Source of the DNA: Actinomycetes bacterium
GTDB taxonomy: Bacteria; Actinomycetota; Acidimicrobiia; Acidimicrobiales; RAAP-2
Direction: 5' to 3'
DNA: 5,536 nucleotides
NCBI GenBank assembly: GCA_021826655.1
Contig: JAKAZC010000196.1
Location: forward strand, 1-5,536
Of this stretch, positions 1-5,536 are shown in pieces. Under the pieces are notes generated by a model. That model searched no databases, was not told where the DNA came from, and saw only the letters and a list, made by a program, of their open reading frames with translations. A program made the translations under genes and the position numbers. Each line of letters begins with the position of its first letter. The first letter of the stretch is position 1.

Positions 1-204
1 CTCCTCCGACTCCAGGAAGACGAGCTGGGCGCAGACCAGGTTGGCCACCGTGTCGTTGATCGGGGTGCCCAGGAAGATGATCCGCTCCTTCAGCAGCCGC
101 GAGAAGAGGTCGTAGTTGCGCTCCCCCCGGCTGGTGGACTCCACGACCCAGGGCACGCTGTAGCCCTGTGCGTCGATCGACCTGCTTGCCTCTGTGAAAC
201 TCAC
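1..204 (-). CDS. clpP: ATP-dependent Clp protease proteolytic subunit ClpP, N-terminal part (cut by window edge)
   Basis: ClpP is the serine peptidase of the Clp complex. It forms a double heptameric barrel in the cytoplasm and degrades proteins unfolded by ClpX or ClpC. The 68 visible residues carry the family's N-terminal signature: [16 protein letters not shown] at about residues 17-32, then [12 protein letters not shown] and an [12 protein letters not shown] helix. The catalytic Ser, His and Asp lie beyond the left edge, so activity cannot be judged. The GTG start at 204-202 was chosen because a GAGGAGG Shine-Dalgarno lies 7 nt upstream and the resulting N-terminus has the normal family length. 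The start overlaps the tig stop (GTGA), so the two genes are probably translationally coupled. Many actinobacteria have two clpP copies; whether a second follows is not visible. Confidence 0.95.
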   Translation of the reverse strand, partial: MSFTEASRSIDAQGYSVPWVVESTSRGERNYDLFSRLLKERIIFLGTPINDTVANLVCAQLVFLESEE

Positions 205-1547
205 TCCGAGTCCTCCTCGCCCTGATTCACCTTCAGGTCGTCCCGCGAGAGGGGCGACCCGTTCTCGTCGACCAGTTCGACGGAATCCACGAGCCATCGC
301 ATCGCTTTGGCCTTGCGTCGATCCGAGCGTACCGCCGCCAGTCTCCCGGCCTGTTCCAGTTGGCTCCGTACCTGGTCGGCGTCCATCTCCAGCCGGCTGC
401 CCATGGCGGCCAGCTCCTCGTCCAGTTCCTCGTCGTCCACCTGGATGTCCTCGGCCTCGACGAGCGCACGGAGGGCGAGGTCCGCCTTCACGCTCTGCAG
501 CGCCTGGGCGCGGAGCTCCTCGAGGAACTCGTCCTCGCTGCGGCCGGTGACCCCGAGGAACTGGCCGAGGCTCATGCTCTGTCCCTCGAGTCGGTGGTTG
601 AGGTCGTGGATGCGCTCGCGCAGCTCCTCCAGGACGAGCTGGTCTGGGATCTCCTCCGTCACCAGCTCGACCAGGGCCTCCACCGTCTTCTGCTGGAGTG
701 CCATCTGGGCCTCCACGATCCGGCGCTGGCGCAGTCGTTCGGCGATATCGGTCCGGAGCTCCTCCAGGGTGGAGAACTCGGAGGCCTCGCCGGCCCACGT
801 GTCATCGGCCTCGGGCAGGGACAGCTCCTTGACGTCCTTGACGGCGACGGTGAAGGCCACGGTCTGCCCAAGGGCCTCGAGTTCGGCGTCGAAGGTGACC
901 GAGTCGCCGGCCTTGGTGCCCAGGAGCTGGTCGTCGAGGCCGGGGATCACCCCGTCGGAGCCGACCTCGTACAGGAAGTCGTCGGCGGTGAGGTCGGAGT
1001 CGTCCCCGTCGGCGTCCGGCCCCGGACGGGTGCCCCGGATGTCGATGGTGACCTGGTCCCCGGTCAGGACCGGGCGGGTCACGGCGACCAGTTCGCCCGA
1101 GGTGGCCCGCAGCCGGTCGACCTGGGCCGTGACCTCGTCGTCGGTCACCTCGAGGGCGGGCAGCGCCACCACCAGGCCGCCGTACCCGGGAATCGCCACG
1201 GTCGGACGGACCTCGACGACGGCCTCGAAGGACAGGGGTCCGGATTCCTCGCCCGCGGTGATGTCGATGTCGGGCTGGTCGATCGGGTCGACCTCGGCCT
1301 GGGTGACGGCCCGGGAGTAGAACTCTGGCAGTGACTCGCGGATGGCCTCGCCCCGCAGCGCCACCTTCCCGCCCATCCTCGTCTCGAGGACCCGCCGCGG
1401 CACCTTCCCCGGTCGGAATCCGGGGACGCGGACCTCGCGCGACAGGCGCTGGAGCATGTCGTCGAGGGCCTCGTCCATCTCCGCTTCGTCGACCTCGACG
1501 GTGAGACGGACCTTGTTGCCCTCTTCGGGCGCTGCTGTCGCTCGCAT
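201..1547 (-). CDS. tig: Trigger factor (ribosome-associated chaperone / peptidyl-prolyl isomerase)
   Basis: Trigger factor docks at the ribosomal exit tunnel and shelters nascent chains. The 448-residue protein shows the full family layout. The N-terminal ribosome-binding domain (about 1-115) carries the signature loop GFRPGKVP at 43-50. The FKBP-type PPIase domain spans about 160-245, with GDQVTIDI, a Gly/Asp-rich acidic insertion at about 175-190, and [10 protein letters not shown] at 201-210. The helical C-terminal chaperone domain (about 250-425) is followed by a short acidic tail. I chose ATG 1547-1545 because [19 protein letters not shown] lines up with the usual family N-terminus. The frame also opens at a GTG at 1580, which would add 11 unconserved residues. 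No Shine-Dalgarno precedes 1547, so translation may be near-leaderless. The stop overlaps the clpP start. Confidence 0.95.
   Translation of the reverse strand: MRATAAPEEGNKVRLTVEVDEAEMDEALDDMLQRLSREVRVPGFRPGKVPRRVLETRMGGKVALRGEAIRESLPEFYSRAVTQAEVDPIDQPDIDITAGEESGPLSFEAVVEVRPTVAIPGYGGLVVALPALEVTDDEVTAQVDRLRATSGELVAVTRPVLTGDQVTIDIRGTRPGPDADGDDSDLTADDFLYEVGSDGVIPGLDDQLLGTKAGDSVTFDAELEALGQTVAFTVAVKDVKELSLPEADDTWAGEASEFSTLEELRTDIAERLRQRRIVEAQMALQQKTVEALVELVTEEIPDQLVLEELRERIHDLNHRLEGQSMSLGQFLGVTGRSEDEFLEELRAQALQSVKADLALRALVEAEDIQVDDEELDEELAAMGSRLEMDADQVRSQLEQAGRLAAVRSDRRKAKAMRWLVDSVELVDENGSPLSRDDLKVNQGEEDSE
212..218 (-). promoter_or_regulatory. Shine-Dalgarno site of clpP inside the tig 3' end
   Basis: Read on the minus strand, GAGGAGG ends 7 nt before the GTG start of clpP and lies within the last codons of tig. 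It is a near-perfect anti-16S match at ideal spacing. It settles the clpP start and allows ribosomes finishing tig to re-initiate on clpP. Confidence 0.75.
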
Positions 1548-1558
1548 ACGAGTAGAGG

Positions 1559-1564
1559 AGTGTA
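1559..1564 (-). promoter_or_regulatory. tig: Candidate -10 element for tig (TACACT)
   Basis: On the minus strand TACACT fits the actinobacterial TANNNT -10 pattern and lies 11 nt before the tig ATG. The expected transcription start, at about 1553-1551, would leave a leader of only about 4-6 nt, in line with the missing Shine-Dalgarno. No TTGACA-like -35 is visible. A weak inverted repeat (GCACCC at 1577-1582, GGGTGC at 1596-1601) covers the expected -35 area and could be an operator or chance. This is inference from pattern only. Confidence 0.3.
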
Positions 1565-1631
1565 CCGGCCCCCGGGGCACCCACTTCCCGCACAGGGGTG
1601 CTCGGACGCGGACCGGGGGACCACGCGTCCG

Positions 1632-1647
1632 GCGCCCGGTCGGGCGC
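1632..1647 (-). terminator. GC-rich hairpin just past the MDMPI-family stop; possible terminator
   Basis: GCGCCCG and CGGGCGC are perfect inverted repeats separated by GT, giving at least a 6-bp all-GC stem with a tetraloop. It begins 3 nt past the MDMPI-family stop codon and sits before tig on the same strand. There is no U-tract, so it would be a non-canonical terminator or an mRNA 3'-end stabiliser. Such stems also arise by chance in GC-rich DNA. Confidence 0.35.
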
Positions 1648-1650
1648 GCG

Positions 1651-2481
1651 TCAGATCATGAACGCCATCGACGCGAGCACCCGCCGACCCAGGTCGACGT
1701 CGCCGCCGACGCGTACGGCCCCCGAGGCCAGTGCCGACTCGACGCCGATCCGGCCGAATCCCAGCCGCCAGAAGGTCTCCTGATCCACGGTGATCACCAC
1801 CGTCGGATCCTCGGGGCCGTCGCCGGACACCACCGCGGCCCGACCGCCGTCCGACACCACCGGTACCCGTCGGCCGAGGACACCGGTCACCTCGAAGCGG
1901 ACCGAGGTTCCATCGGGCGGGGCCACCCGTTTGCCCACCACGTAGGCCATGGTCGTCGCACAGCGGTCGAGGACGGTGGACTCGCCGGCGCCGTTCCGCC
2001 CCCCGGGCCGGTCGAGCGCACGCCGGATGTCCTGCTCATGGGCCCAGCAGTCGAGGACGCGGGTGGCCAGGAAGTCCCGGTAGGGAACGTCGCCGACCGG
2101 GCTCCATCCGACGACGTCGAAGCGTTCGGGCCGCAGGGCCCGCAGTTCCCGCAGTCGCCGGTCGGTGACCGCGACGAACTCGGCGAGGACATCCGGTCCG
2201 GGCACGCCGCGCCGGGCTTGGATCCAGGGCTCGTTGAGGGCGGCGAACCCGTTGCGCACATGGTCGGGCACGACGTCGAGCGGCGGCGGCGACTCGTCGC
2301 CGAGGACCATCCGCTCGACGCCGATGACGTGGGCGACCTGGTCCTTGACCGTCCAACCCGGGCAGTCGGTCGCCAGTTCCCACTGTCGTGCCCCCACGCC
2401 GGCACAGGCCGTCGCGAACGAGGACCACACCTCGGCCAGCTGGTCGACGACCGGTTCGTAGGTGGGTGGACCGCCGGTCAT
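1651..2481 (-). CDS. Mycothiol-dependent maleylpyruvate isomerase-family protein (TIGR03083-like, DinB fold)
   Basis: The 276-residue protein has the two-part layout of actinobacterial MDMPI-like proteins. A DinB-like four-helix metal-binding domain (about 8-155) is followed by an MDMPI C-terminal, SCP2-like alpha/beta domain (about 170-270). Visible motifs are DCPGWTVKDQVAHVIGVE (39-56), giving His51, and RVLDCWAHEQDIRRAL (141-156), giving Asp144 and His148. These match in position the His/Glu/His zinc site known from the corynebacterial enzyme, with Asp replacing Glu. The family includes mycothiol-dependent isomerases and S-transferases; the substrate here is unknown. ATG 2481-2479 was chosen because upstream codons fall in the peroxidase gene and lack family similarity. 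It starts 16 nt after the peroxidase stop with only a weak upstream GAGG, so the two are probably co-transcribed. Confidence 0.85.
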   Translation of the reverse strand: MTGGPPTYEPVVDQLAEVWSSFATACAGVGARQWELATDCPGWTVKDQVAHVIGVERMVLGDESPPPLDVVPDHVRNGFAALNEPWIQARRGVPGPDVLAEFVAVTDRRLRELRALRPERFDVVGWSPVGDVPYRDFLATRVLDCWAHEQDIRRALDRPGGRNGAGESTVLDRCATTMAYVVGKRVAPPDGTSVRFEVTGVLGRRVPVVSDGGRAAVVSGDGPEDPTVVITVDQETFWRLGFGRIGVESALASGAVRVGGDVDLGRRVLASMAFMI

Positions 2482-2497
2482 CCGTCCGAACCTCGGG

Positions 2498-2986
2498 TCA
2501 GGCCGGGAGGTTCGCCTCGATGGCGTCGATGACTTCCGGTGCCTCGGGGTCCACCATGGGGCGGAACCGTTGGAGGATCGTCCCGTCCGGAGCCACGAGG
2601 AACTTCTCGAAGTTCCACTGGACGTCCCCCGCCTCGCCGTCGGCATCGGGGAAGGCGGTCAGCTCCTCGTAGACCGGGTGCCGGTCGTCGCCGTTGACGT
2701 CGACCTTCTCGAACATCGGGAACGACACGCCGTAGGTGGCCGAGCAGAATGTCGCGATCTCCTCTGAGGTGCCGGGCTCCTGGGCTCCGAACTGGTTGCA
2801 CGGGAATCCGAGCACGGTGAAGCCCTTGTCGCCGTAGGTCCGCTGAAGCCGCTCCAATCCTTCGTACTGCGGGGTCAGCCCGCACTTCGAGGCCACGTTG
2901 ACAAGGAGGAGCGTCGTGCCCCGGTAGTCGCCGAGTGAGGCGGGTTCGCCCTGGAGGGTGTGGAGGGAGGCGTCGTGGATGGTCAT
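2498..2986 (-). CDS. Glutathione peroxidase-family thiol peroxidase (2-Cys, probably thioredoxin-dependent)
   Basis: The protein reduces hydrogen peroxide or organic hydroperoxides in the cytoplasm. Its 162 residues match the short monomeric GPx form. The catalytic tetrad is complete: Cys35 in ASKCGLTPQY, Gln69 in FPCNQFGAQEP, and Trp124-Asn125 in WNFEKFLV. The peroxidatic residue is an ordinary Cys (TGC), not selenocysteine. Cys81 in EEIATFCSATYGVSFP sits where thioredoxin-dependent GPx homologues keep their resolving cysteine, so thioredoxin is a likelier electron donor than glutathione, which actinobacteria generally lack. Cys63 is the conserved non-catalytic cysteine of the FPCNQFG motif. 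ATG 2986-2984 gives the normal N-terminus. It has no Shine-Dalgarno but a -10 box at leaderless spacing. It is first in a probable two-gene unit with the MDMPI-family gene. The electron donor is inferred. Confidence 0.95.
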   Translation of the reverse strand: MTIHDASLHTLQGEPASLGDYRGTTLLLVNVASKCGLTPQYEGLERLQRTYGDKGFTVLGFPCNQFGAQEPGTSEEIATFCSATYGVSFPMFEKVDVNGDDRHPVYEELTAFPDADGEAGDVQWNFEKFLVAPDGTILQRFRPMVDPEAPEVIDAIEANLPA

Positions 2987-2992
2987 GTCCGG

Positions 2993-2998
2993 AGTCTA
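2993..2998 (-). promoter_or_regulatory. -10 element of a leaderless promoter for the GPx-family gene (TAGACT)
   Basis: On the minus strand TAGACT (TANNNT) is followed by exactly 6 nt and then the A of the ATG, so transcription would start at or next to the start codon. The missing Shine-Dalgarno agrees with leaderless translation, which is common in actinobacteria. The hexamer 17 nt upstream (GGCGTC at 3021-3016) is unlike TTGACA and overlaps the first 14-bp repeat, which suggests possible dependence on an activator. Confidence 0.5.
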
Positions 2999-3016
2999 GG
3001 GGCGAGGAGTCGCCGG

Positions 3017-3058
3017 ACGCCGGGTTGCGGGCACCGGGTTGCGGACGCCGGGTTGCGG
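3017..3058. repeat. Three tandem copies of a 14-bp unit
   Basis: Copies lie at 3017-3030, 3031-3044 and 3045-3058. The unit is ACGCCGGGTTGCGG. The first and third copies are identical; the middle differs at two positions (first and third bases). The array begins 31 bp upstream of the peroxidase ATG, over the expected -35 region of its promoter, and lies between two divergent genes. It could be iterated binding sites for a regulator or a small slippage-prone tandem repeat. The repeat is seen directly; any role is inferred. Confidence 0.8.
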
Positions 3059-3066
3059 GCGCGGCC

Positions 3067-3089
3067 GGACCCCGGATCGGTCCGGGTCC
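3067..3089. other. Strong imperfect inverted repeat in the divergent intergenic region
   Basis: GGACCCCGGA (3067-3076) and TCCGGGTCC (3081-3089) form a 9-bp stem with one bulged C and a TCGG loop. It lies between the tandem repeats and the candidate cyclase promoter. It may be a palindromic operator, or a cruciform or RNA hairpin if transcription crosses it. It is not placed to terminate either flanking gene, because both run away from it. Confidence 0.5.
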
Positions 3090-3108
3090 ACCGCATGCCA
3101 CCCGGGGC

Positions 3109-3136
3109 TAAAGCACCGGGCGGCGCTGGACGAAGA
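3109..3136 (+). promoter_or_regulatory. Candidate sigma28/WhiG-type promoter for the diguanylate cyclase gene
   Basis: TAAA at 3109-3112 is followed by 16 nt and then GACGAAGA at 3129-3136, which matches 5 of 8 bases of the FliA/WhiG -10 consensus GCCGATAA. The known spacing for these sigma factors is about 15-16 nt. Transcription would begin near 3143 and leave a leader of about 45 nt before the ATG at 3190. No sigma70-like TTGACA/TANNNT pair is evident nearby. The -10 match is imperfect, so this is a hypothesis. Confidence 0.35.
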
Positions 3137-3189
3137 ACCTAGGGAGCAGCGACCGTCGTTTCGCTGCCGTCGCCCGGGAAGTTGATCGG

Positions 3190-5536
3190 ATGGGGAACAT
3201 GGCGTTCGAGGTCGATGACGTGGATCACGCCAGGCCGGCACTCCCCGGCGTGTCGGGAGCCGTCGTCCAGGCACTGGTGTCCCTCGTCCGCTCGGAGGCC
3301 GGCGACGCGGGGCTGGCCAAGGCACTGGCCCTGGCCGCCGACGATCGCCCGTTCGCCCTCCTCGGCGACGTCGACCAGTGGACGTCGCTCGACGACGCCG
3401 CCGCACTGTTCGCGGCTGCCGGCCTGGTCACCGACGACCGGGCGGTCGCCCTCCACGTCGGCCAGGAACTCTTGTGGACGTCGGACGACACCGAGCTGTC
3501 CGTCCGCGTCCGGTCGCTCGACTGCGTCGAGGACGCGTTCCGACACATCGGTGCACTCCTCGATCGCTTCGAAGGTGCGACCGATGCCTTCGCCCTCGAG
3601 GTGACCCCCGGACGGGCCCTGGTCCACGTGGCCGCGGTGGGGGGCGGCAGCCGGCACGCCCACCTGTGCGAGCTCACCCGTGGGCTGCTGACGGAATTGC
3701 CCGTGCTGTTCGACTCTGGGGCGGCCACCGTCACGGAACACGAGTGCGCCGCCCGTGGCGGCCGGGTGTGCCGGTACGAGGTCGCGTGGGACGGACCCGG
3801 GAACGTCACCCGCGGCCGTGTGCGGCACGATGTGGGCACCGGGCCGGACGACGCCGCAGGCCCACCGACCGTCGGCTCGCCCGCCGGGAGCGGGAGTGGC
3901 GCCGACCTGCTCGTCGAGCAGTTGGCGGCGGCGCGGGCCGCCCTGGCCGCCGCCGTCACCGCGGCCGCCCACTGGGAGGCGGAGGCCACCCGCGAGCAGG
4001 TCGGGCGGGCGGCGGAGATCGCACGCGAGCGCCTCGACGCCGAGGCCGAAACGGCGCGGGCGGTGCGCGAAGTCGAGCGCCTCGAGCAGCTTCTCGAGGG
4101 ATCGGCGGCCACCGCGCTCGACCTGCTCGACCTCGACCTGGATGCGCTGCTTTCAGAACTGGCGTCGCGGGCGGATCAAGTCGTCCTGGCCGAGCGGTTC
4201 ATCCTGATGATCCGGGTCGCCCCGGACCAGCCGATCGAACTGCACCACCGCGGCCTCGACGGGGAGGGGGCCCGGGCTCTGGCGGCCGAGCTGTGGAACG
4301 CTGGACCGTCGGACGATCCTGGCCTCCGGGTCGTCGACATCGCGTCGTCCCGCCGTCGCTATGGACGCGTCGCGATCCTCGCGGAGTCCGGGGACGAGAT
4401 TCCACCCGGTGACGACCGCATCCTGCGCCTGTTCGCCCAGTACGCCGCCAACGTCCTCGACGTGTTCACCGTCCTGTCCGATGCCCGCCGGAGCGACTCC
4501 ACCGCCCGATCGATCCTGTCGTTCAGCGAGCGGCTGTCCGGACTCACCAACCTCGCCCAGGCGCTCCAGATCCTGGCCGACACGGTCCCCGAGGTCACGG
4601 GCTGCGCCCAGGCGACCGTCTACCTGTGGGACAAGGAGACGTCACACCTCGTGCTCGGCGCGTACACCGCCGGCATGACCCCGCCGGACGCAGACCTCGG
4701 ATCCATCGCTCCCCACTGGGCCACGGACCGATCGCGTGGGGAGCGGCCCGAGGCGGCACCGGACCGGCAGGCCCCCGTCACCGGGGACGGGGTCGACGAG
4801 CGTGGTCCAGTCGCCGTCGAGGTCGACAACCCGATCATCCAGCGGATGGTCGATACCAGGGAGGTCATGGTCCTGGACGCGTCCACGGTGGGTGACCCTC
4901 TGCTGCGCAAGCTGATGGAGGACTCCGGCGTCCCGGCGTCGGTGGTGGCCCCGCTGTTCGCCTCGGGCGAGTTCCTGGGAGTGATCGCCGCCAACTTCTC
5001 GAAGGATGCCGCCTCGAGCACCATCCACGACGCCGATCTGCACGAACGGCTGTGCGGACTGGCCGACCAGGCATCCACCGCCATCCAGAACCTGGAGCTC
5101 CTGGAGAAGGTCTCCCACATGGCGTGGCACGACGCCCTCACCGGCCTTCCCAACCGCCGCCTGTTCGAGGACCGCGTCGAGCAGGAGCTGGTCCGGTCCC
5201 GCCGGGTGGGCGAGCCGGTCTGCATGTTCTTCGTCGACCTCGACAACTTCAAGACGGTGAACGACACCTACGGGCACGCCACGGGCGATCTGCTCATCCA
5301 GCAGGTGGCCCAGCGGCTGGTGGACACGGTCCGCAGCCAGGACACCGTCGCCCGGGTGGGGGGCGACGAGTTCGCCATCCTGCTGCCGGGCCTCGTCGAC
5401 CAGCAGTCGATCAATCAGCTGGCCGAGCGCACGCTGGACGCTGTCCACACCCCCTTCGAGATCTTCAGCGACGAGGTCGTCACCTCGGCATCGGTGGGGA
5501 TCGCCATCGCCCCCGAGCACGGGGACACCTACGACG
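3190..5536 (+). CDS. Multidomain sensor diguanylate cyclase: V4R-like, coiled coil, GAF-like, GAF, GGDEF (3' end cut)
   Basis: The frame stays open from 3190 to the window end, giving 782 residues with no stop. It makes cyclic di-GMP from two GTP. Residues about 17-200 resemble the V4R/HNOB-like sensor seen in other actinobacterial signalling proteins, ending in a Cys-rich tail with Cys186 and Cys194 (HECAARGGRVCRYEVAW). A Gly/Pro/Asp-rich linker (201-237) leads to an Ala/Glu/Arg coiled coil (238-304), a degenerate GAF-like region (305-436) and a clearer GAF (about 437-645). The GGDEF domain begins at DALTGLPNRR (648-657), with VDLDNFK (metal-binding Asp683), an RxxD inhibitory site (Arg715-Asp718) and intact GGDEF at 724-728. 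It has no signal peptide or membrane segment, so it is cytoplasmic. GGGAAG lies 8 nt before ATG 3190; ATG 3199 is an alternative. A downstream EAL domain cannot be excluded. Confidence 0.9.
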   Translation, partial: MGNMAFEVDDVDHARPALPGVSGAVVQALVSLVRSEAGDAGLAKALALAADDRPFALLGDVDQWTSLDDAAALFAAAGLVTDDRAVALHVGQELLWTSDDTELSVRVRSLDCVEDAFRHIGALLDRFEGATDAFALEVTPGRALVHVAAVGGGSRHAHLCELTRGLLTELPVLFDSGAATVTEHECAARGGRVCRYEVAWDGPGNVTRGRVRHDVGTGPDDAAGPPTVGSPAGSGSGADLLVEQLAAARAALAAAVTAAAHWEAEATREQVGRAAEIARERLDAEAETARAVREVERLEQLLEGSAATALDLLDLDLDALLSELASRADQVVLAERFILMIRVAPDQPIELHHRGLDGEGARALAAELWNAGPSDDPGLRVVDIASSRRRYGRVAILAESGDEIPPGDDRILRLFAQYAANVLDVFTVLSDARRSDSTARSILSFSERLSGLTNLAQALQILADTVPEVTGCAQATVYLWDKETSHLVLGAYTAGMTPPDADLGSIAPHWATDRSRGERPEAAPDRQAPVTGDGVDERGPVAVEVDNPIIQRMVDTREVMVLDASTVGDPLLRKLMEDSGVPASVVAPLFASGEFLGVIAANFSKDAASSTIHDADLHERLCGLADQASTAIQNLELLEKVSHMAWHDALTGLPNRRLFEDRVEQELVRSRRVGEPVCMFFVDLDNFKTVNDTYGHATGDLLIQQVAQRLVDTVRSQDTVARVGGDEFAILLPGLVDQQSINQLAERTLDAVHTPFEIFSDEVVTSASVGIAIAPEHGDTYD

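Noticed and set aside
307..1334. Long open frames on the plus strand opposite tig
   Set aside because: Their translations are low-complexity Ser/Arg or Leu/Gly/Asp-rich sequence typical of the complement of GC-rich coding DNA, while the minus frame is an unmistakable trigger factor.
1548..1580. N-terminal extension of trigger factor to the GTG at 1580
   Set aside because: The 11 extra residues have no counterpart at the family N-terminus, and the stretch contains the candidate -10 box. It remains possible because neither start has a good ribosome site.
1548..1650. tRNA or small RNA gene upstream of tig
   Set aside because: No acceptor-stem pairing, T-loop GTTC pattern or anticodon arm can be laid out in the 103-nt gap.
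1342..2532. 396-codon plus-strand frame crossing the tig start and the MDMPI-family gene
   Set aside because: It spans two minus-strand genes and a gap, has no recognisable domain, and its composition fits an antisense shadow.
2482..2646. Upstream extension of the MDMPI-family gene into the peroxidase gene
   Set aside because: The extra 55 residues are Ser/Arg-rich out-of-frame peroxidase sequence; family similarity begins after the ATG at 2481.
3090..3189. c-di-GMP (GEMM) riboswitch ahead of the cyclase
   Set aside because: I looked for the GEMM core blocks and tetraloop receptor pattern and did not find them; the 5' leader predicted from the candidate promoter is also too short.
3139..3972. 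Minus-strand open frame opposite the cyclase N-terminus
   Set aside because: The plus strand carries a continuous multidomain protein here; the minus translation has no family resemblance.
4642..5520. Minus-strand open frame opposite GAF and GGDEF regions
   Set aside because: It is the complement of a clear GGDEF domain (DALTGLPNRR, GGDEF motif), rich in Gly/Asp/Val/Leu in shadow fashion.

Overview
The window is GC-rich DNA with tightly packed genes, GC-ending codons and short gaps, as in a high-GC actinobacterium. A MDMPI/DinB-type protein, a family tied to mycothiol chemistry, and trigger factor directly upstream of clpP fit that reading. A motile Acidimicrobiia-like lineage is possible, but the sequence alone does not settle it.

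Layout. Positions 1-2986 form a minus-strand block. In transcription order it holds a glutathione-peroxidase-family thiol peroxidase (2986-2498), a mycothiol-dependent maleylpyruvate isomerase-family protein 16 nt further on (2481-1651), a 103-nt gap with a GC-rich hairpin and a candidate promoter, trigger factor (1547-201), and the first 68 codons of ClpP (204-1), whose GTG start overlaps the tig stop. Positions 2987-3189 are a 203-nt divergent intergenic region. It contains a leaderless-type promoter for the peroxidase, three tandem copies of a 14-bp unit, a strong imperfect hairpin and a candidate sigma28/WhiG-type promoter facing the other way. From 3190 to the right edge runs one large plus-strand gene, cut by the window. 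It encodes a multidomain diguanylate cyclase: V4R-like sensor, linker, coiled coil, GAF-like region, GAF, GGDEF.

Function. tig and clpP are the standard nascent-chain folding and proteolysis pair, and appear translationally coupled. The peroxidase and the MDMPI protein probably share a transcript and suggest a small thiol/peroxide-related unit. The diguanylate cyclase is a separate signalling gene with intact active-site and inhibitory-site motifs; what its N-terminal sensor detects cannot be told from sequence.

Most genes here belong to known families. The parts worth a second look are the divergent intergenic region and the sensor half of the cyclase. I see no tRNA, rRNA, CRISPR array or mobile element.
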